This document shows, one piece after another, positions 62,301 to 64,000 of a DNA stretch of 64,000 bases (positions within the stretch are counted from its first letter, which is position 1; each line of letters starts with the position of its first letter). The notes beneath the pieces were generated by a model that made no database searches, was not told the origin of the DNA, and saw only the letters and a list, made by a program, of their open reading frames with translations. The DNA lies in the NCBI RefSeq assembly GCF_000956465.1, contig NZ_JYJA01000038.1, positions 1-64,000 of the forward strand, written 5' to 3'. A program made the position numbers and the translations under genes. Source of the stretch: Microbacterium trichothecenolyticum (lineage in GTDB: Bacteria; Actinomycetota; Actinomycetes; Actinomycetales; Microbacteriaceae).

Positions 62301-64000
62301 GACGCGACCGCGAACGCCACCGCGTCCACCGCCGGCGCGCCGCAGAACGCCGCGGACTCGGGCGACGCGTCCAACCCCGGCGGGGCCGCCGGCAACGGCG
62401 TCGACGCCGCGGTCACGGCCGAACGCGACCACGCGGATGCCGTCTCGGGCGCGCACGGCGGCGCCGGCACCGGCAGCGCCGCGGCGCCCGCCGCCCAGAC
62501 GTCGCAGGGCGGGGTCAACGCCGCAGCCGCCGTCGCGCTCCTCGTCGCGACGATCGGCGCGAGCGTCGATCTCGCACCCGGCATCACCGTGACGGCGACC
62601 CAGCTCGTGCGCCTCGACACCGCTGCCGACACCGATGCGACGGTCCGCGCCGACGGCTCGGCCTCGCAGGGCGCCGATGCCACGATCGGTGCGGCGGTCG
62701 CCCTCGCCCTCGTCGACGCGGACGCGACAGCGATCGTGCCCGCCGGGGTGACGATCGTCGCCGGACAGCTCACGATCGCCGCGCGCGCGCTCGAAGAGCC
62801 GGGGGACCCGGTGTCGCGCCTCACCGTGGAGTCGGTCGCCGGCGCCGGCGGCGGCAAGGTCTCGGTGGCAGGTTCCGTCGCGATCCTCATCGCGAACCAC
62901 GACGTGCGCGCCGCGCTCGAGGGGACGGCGACCGTCGGCGGCGCGGTGGCGATCAGCGCCGCGAGCGTGCTCGCCGCCTCGGTGAAGGCGCTGCCGGCCG
63001 GGCAGGGAGTGACGGATGCCGGAGACCTGGGTCTCGGCGCCTCGTTCGCGCTCGCGGCGGTCACCGCCGGGACCCGCGCAGAGCTCGCCGACGGGGCGAG
63101 CCTCGCCGGCGCCACCGACCTCACCGTGATGGCGACGGGCGACGCGGAGGTGCGCAGCGAAGCCCGCATGGGCGCGGCGGGCGGCAAGGTCGCCCTGGCG
63201 CCCGCGGTCGCCGTGACCCTCGCGACTCCCACCACCATCGCCCGCATCGGCTCGGGCGCCGCGACCACGCTGACCGGCGCGCTGTCGCTCTTCGCCTCGC
63301 AGCGCTCGATCTCCTCGAGCACGTCCGGCGCCATCGTGCTCGGCGCGGGCACCGCCGGCGTCGGCCTGTCGCTGGCGCTGACCATCGCGGGTGTCTCGAG
63401 CGCCGTCCAGCTCGCCCGCAGCGCGACAGCGGCCAGCGCGGTCTTCGAGGCCCGCGTGCTGTCGGCATCCACGTCCACCGCGACGGCGTCCGCGAGCGGA
63501 GCGCCCGAGAACGGTGCCGACTCGTCCGACCCGGGCAACCCGGGCGGTGCCGCCGGATCGGGCGTGGACGACGCCGTCGCCGCGGAGCGCGCACACGCGG
63601 GTGCCGCCTCGACGGCTCACGGCGGAGCCGGCACGGGCGCCGCGAGCACGCCCAGCGCCTCCTCGTCGCAGGGCGGTGTCAACGCCGCCGCAGCGGTCGC
63701 GGTCACTCTCGCGACCGTCGCCAACAGCATCCAGCTGAGCCCCGGTGTCGTCGTCACCTCGGCGGGCGCCGTGACCCTGCTCTCGCGTGCCGACACCGAC
63801 GCCTCCTCGTCGGCTGACGGGTCGGCGTCGCAGGGCGCCGACGCCACGATCGGCGCCGCTGTCGCGATCACGCTCGCCACCGTGCACAACCTCGCCGAGC
63901 TCGGCGCGGGGGCATCCGTGTCGGCCGTGAGCCTCCAGGTGCGCGCGGATGCCTCGGCCCCCGGCGGTGACGGCGTCTCGACCTCCGGCTCACGCGCGGT
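56352..64000 (+). CDS. giant exported repeat protein (adhesin/beta-solenoid type), open at the right edge
   Basis: The frame starting at ATG 56352 (AAGGGG ribosome binding site eight bases upstream) runs without stop to the window end: at least 2,549 residues, 3' end missing. Layout: basic N-terminus with a hydrophobic signal/anchor (residues ~32-52), a Pro/Thr-rich stalk (~192-236, PTPTPTP runs), an Ala/Glu-rich stretch to ~355, a region like large hemolysin/adhesin proteins (QGAAGNRDDFVVAPGG, ~496), then Ala/Gly/Thr/Val-rich repeats of ~65 residues built on GAAVALTF-x-RA-x-GA-x-VTA. These are grouped into super-repeats of ~387 residues. Almost no Cys. Such proteins fold as long beta-solenoids on the surface; adhesion or matrix formation is inferred. 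Confidence 0.85.
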   Translation, partial: MRRRSPGFGVGRESRGVDDVAASVVHGRRKAAVVVIVASSLVLSQLTWAFPAAAAPARADATPVAPARPPIVFTPADLSGPPAPELVPVEQPPAVAPVAPIAPVTVTTPRTRTTVTVVVVPPAAAVPPASPFGPNCQQVSTGSTPQAGGSTTNSSTTSTSSTSLTCGPGTVNPGSIGSGPAAPPAPNIPGLPTPPEPPDPPEPPTPPIPTPTPTPTPSPTPTPEPEPTPDPSSGESQPEAAGTGVSGAPAMLSVRPFDATAGAGEEAPAEAPAASEAGAGDVQPLGDSAAGDASALQPEAEQLPALAEQPAPADAPAAPDAETSEEPEAPAAGATTSTEPVASDTPAALAEPAAPTAEQPGPWQLSAAGDVSVSVDGVDLVVVADGVTTRRSAASVTALTISAGGRVSLPASLAIPVTVTSASSLAVSGSNVTWNSAGAGAGSVGAVAFSGVGQLVAVGGGHVLRGPAADTTWQIDGVRTGTVAGQRFSGFDVLQGAAGNRDDFVVAPGGGIGRVDGGAGGYDVLRFSGAHSAMTSRPTGSQSGSIVVGGSTIVYDGLEPVGPADVTDFDFADATDDDTIEVSADTTNVGYILVRSLANAFESHSVRPLGSFIVKGTGKGATIRIVGVLTFHGVTFRFEATRVLIGAGGVLDAGLADVTLTATSTTTGDTPARAEVILTDAIVRGGSVSATATAVNTPDAGATIGLALGESVAAALVQLAGASRIEAQGAVSLSSSSTASLVTTSTGTGTDAAIDAAVAHATIDNSAVTRITGTSSVQAGGAVSLSAKTVTTATTTADATAATAGAAIATTDATTRTSAEIDSTAPAGIVSGGALTVTADSTHTLLTKATASPGGATANGTSPSATTATASQPGGFASAPGGSIGVAGALAFSDLDQETVASVGGASPLAVTAGGSGVTVAAISSGSAVTEADGSAVGGSATGVGVGVSVNLAGARTEARIGNVAFTATGVTASATAAPRTAAGVNEYRAQSVSGAGGASVVGAAGALAVNVASFLTRAAILAGVTVTAPGADLAFAATGDNDTIARALPGTIAGATTGIGASIALNVANDRAIAEVGDGATLTGAADLTLAAQSTSPATAEAQGGVASSAAVSTVMAVNISNVTTLARLGSGSPLVLTGAYRSTATQVAPVVTTATGNVSAEDGAAVSTVIALTFADHAVRSELARDLTAAAILLKAVGMASSATTASASATGAPADGSPSAQTPAAQATDARTWADGVAPAAGAAGDGTGGSGSTPIPTPSAPQGDVTVTAAFALTIHQLSADASVSGIALVAPTVRLEALGNLSAASTATGSPATRGPPSDATIAAAVAITLADVTVRAEVGPSTSITADTLQLIAGIAPQNAAGASDASHRFTTTATAGQGSGGDLGVAGSVAISVIVLSASAGLATGSAVNLTGADRSLTISASSAAQAQTRALLADAGVGTPTTGLGAAFALTSVDHHTRSAIGDGATVTGADDISITASTADAASAVAQGAARGADAAVAPFVAVTLSSVSTAAGIGAGPAITMTGALLVSAAQRATSSTEARAATGTSAGTAAGLGLAITVSTHTARAALGRSATLGGAVTLGAASVSSSTSAAGASAAGAPQNPADSGDASHPGGAAGGGVDAAVSGARDHAGSVATAAGGSGSGTAATPSASTSQGRINAAAAVAVTIVTAAVEASVGPGAIVTAGGAVAITAGENTDAASDANGSASQGTDATIGAAVALTFATLTGRAAIAAGASVTAPTTTLRAATAADGADTTSTTGARSIAGAGGGKVSVAGSLALAIVDRITTATVDGVAGGGAVTVSSEADSATNVAALPAGQGVTDGGDLGLGAAVALALVTVAVRAGVGDGGDLPGVTALTVLASSTSTSTTEARMGASGGGVAVVPAVAVTLSNVSTLARIGAGSLITASGAVQVAAVQKATAGSTAGAIVVGAGDAGIGAAVALTFANHATRTALARSLTARQVDLMSHATSDATANATASTAGAPQNAADSGDASNPGGAAGNGVDAAVTAERDHADAVSGAHGGAGTGSAAAPAAQTSQGGVNAAAAVALLVATIGASVDLAPGITVTATQLVRLDTAADTDATVRADGSASQGADATIGAAVALALVDADATAIVPAGVTIVAGQLTIAARALEEPGDPVSRLTVESVAGAGGGKVSVAGSVAILIANHDVRAALEGTATVGGAVAISAASVLAASVKALPAGQGVTDAGDLGLGASFALAAVTAGTRAELADGASLAGATDLTVMATGDAEVRSEARMGAAGGKVALAPAVAVTLATPTTIARIGSGAATTLTGALSLFASQRSISSSTSGAIVLGAGTAGVGLSLALTIAGVSSAVQLARSATAASAVFEARVLSASTSTATASASGAPENGADSSDPGNPGGAAGSGVDDAVAAERAHAGAASTAHGGAGTGAASTPSASSSQGGVNAAAAVAVTLATVANSIQLSPGVVVTSAGAVTLLSRADTDASSSADGSASQGADATIGAAVAITLATVHNLAELGAGASVSAVSLQVRADASAPGGDGVSTSGSRA
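59997..61181 (+). repeat. super-repeat unit 1 (divergent) of giant protein
   Basis: Begins after a GAP triplet with an Ala/Asp/Gly-rich linker (TDARTWADGVAP) comparable to the linkers of later units, but with low similarity. Length ~395 codons. Confidence 0.4.
61182..62342 (+). repeat. super-repeat unit 2
   Basis: Starts with the linker QNPADSGDASHPGGAAGG and runs 387 codons to the next linker. It contains the blocks SQGTDATIGAAVAL, GAGGGKVSVAGSLALAI, PAGQGVTDGGDLGLGAA and TEARMGASGG. Confidence 0.7.
62343..63506 (+). repeat. super-repeat unit 3
   Basis: Starts with QNAADSGDASNPGGAAGN, 388 codons, with the same ordered blocks as unit 2 (SQGADATIGAAVAL, GAGGGKVSVAGSVAI, PAGQGVTDAGDLGLGAS, SEARMGAAGG). 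Confidence 0.7.
63507..64000 (+). repeat. super-repeat unit 4, cut by window edge
   Basis: Starts with ENGADSSDPGNPGGAAGS and continues with SQGADATIGAAVAI to the window end. Confidence 0.65.

Noticed and set aside
57197..63889. Very long open frames on the minus strand and in other plus frames across the giant repeat gene
   Set aside because: They mirror the repetitive high-GC coding sequence; they have no credible ribosome binding sites or domains, and their composition (runs of Arg/Ala/Pro) is typical of shadows.

Overview
This 64 kb window looks like chromosome from a high-GC actinobacterium, most likely Microbacteriaceae and probably Microbacterium. This rests on the very high G+C at third codon positions, tightly packed genes, many leaderless genes behind TAGGCT/TAGCGT-type -10 boxes, and a recurrent GGATGC/GCATCC word in coding sequence. 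It also rests on the gene families present (PspC-type sensor kinase, WYL regulator, PcrA-type UvrD, CHAD protein, actinobacterial LigD-type polymerase and ligase, sucCD). I see no rRNA, tRNA, CRISPR array, IS element or prophage. This is inference from the sequence alone; no database was searched.

Layout. 1-8.9 kb: tail of a DUF222/HNH protein, a CPA1 Na+/H+ antiporter, a WYL regulator divergent from a DrrAB-like ABC exporter with a perfect palindrome between them, a PAS-GAF-GGDEF diguanylate cyclase, a MarR regulator, a small unknown protein and a degenerate EAL protein. 8.9-17 kb: a membrane-anchored glycosidase-like protein, a lipoprotein, and a divergent envelope-stress locus (two PspC-related membrane proteins; PspC-histidine kinase plus LuxR response regulator). 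17-25.1 kb: a GntR-controlled catabolic cluster of amidohydrolase, two paralogous xylose-isomerase-like TIM barrels around a BBE-type FAD oxidase, a solute-binding lipoprotein and a degenerate M24 protein. This is the best candidate for an undescribed pathway.

25.1-37.3 kb: YccF, CHAD, PcrA helicase, a secreted six-repeat protein, a MerR regulator with a textbook operator in front of a small membrane protein, an SseB-like protein, a stand-alone LigD-type polymerase, a serine hydrolase that has lost its catalytic residues, and an ATP-dependent DNA ligase. 37.3-47.6 kb: a large AAA-LuxR regulator, a 66-aa protein, an AI-2E family permease, an acyl-CoA dehydrogenase, a two-gene DyP-peroxidase cassette behind a 13-bp inverted repeat, and three small cytosolic proteins. 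47.6-56.2 kb: zinc alcohol dehydrogenase, P-type ATPase, TetR regulator divergent from a FAD/Rieske oxidoreductase, then sucC-sucD closed by a strong terminator. 56.35 kb to the right edge: one open giant exported protein of at least 2,549 residues, with a proline-rich stalk and tandem Ala/Gly/Thr-rich super-repeats of about 387 residues.

Functional themes: envelope sensing and surface display (PspC locus, giant repeat protein, six-repeat secreted protein), c-di-GMP signalling with one active and one apparently dead enzyme, a substrate-inducible catabolic island, and DNA repair by non-homologous end joining. Short transcription units, local regulator-target pairs and leaderless starts dominate. 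No stretch longer than 300 bases is without a gene.
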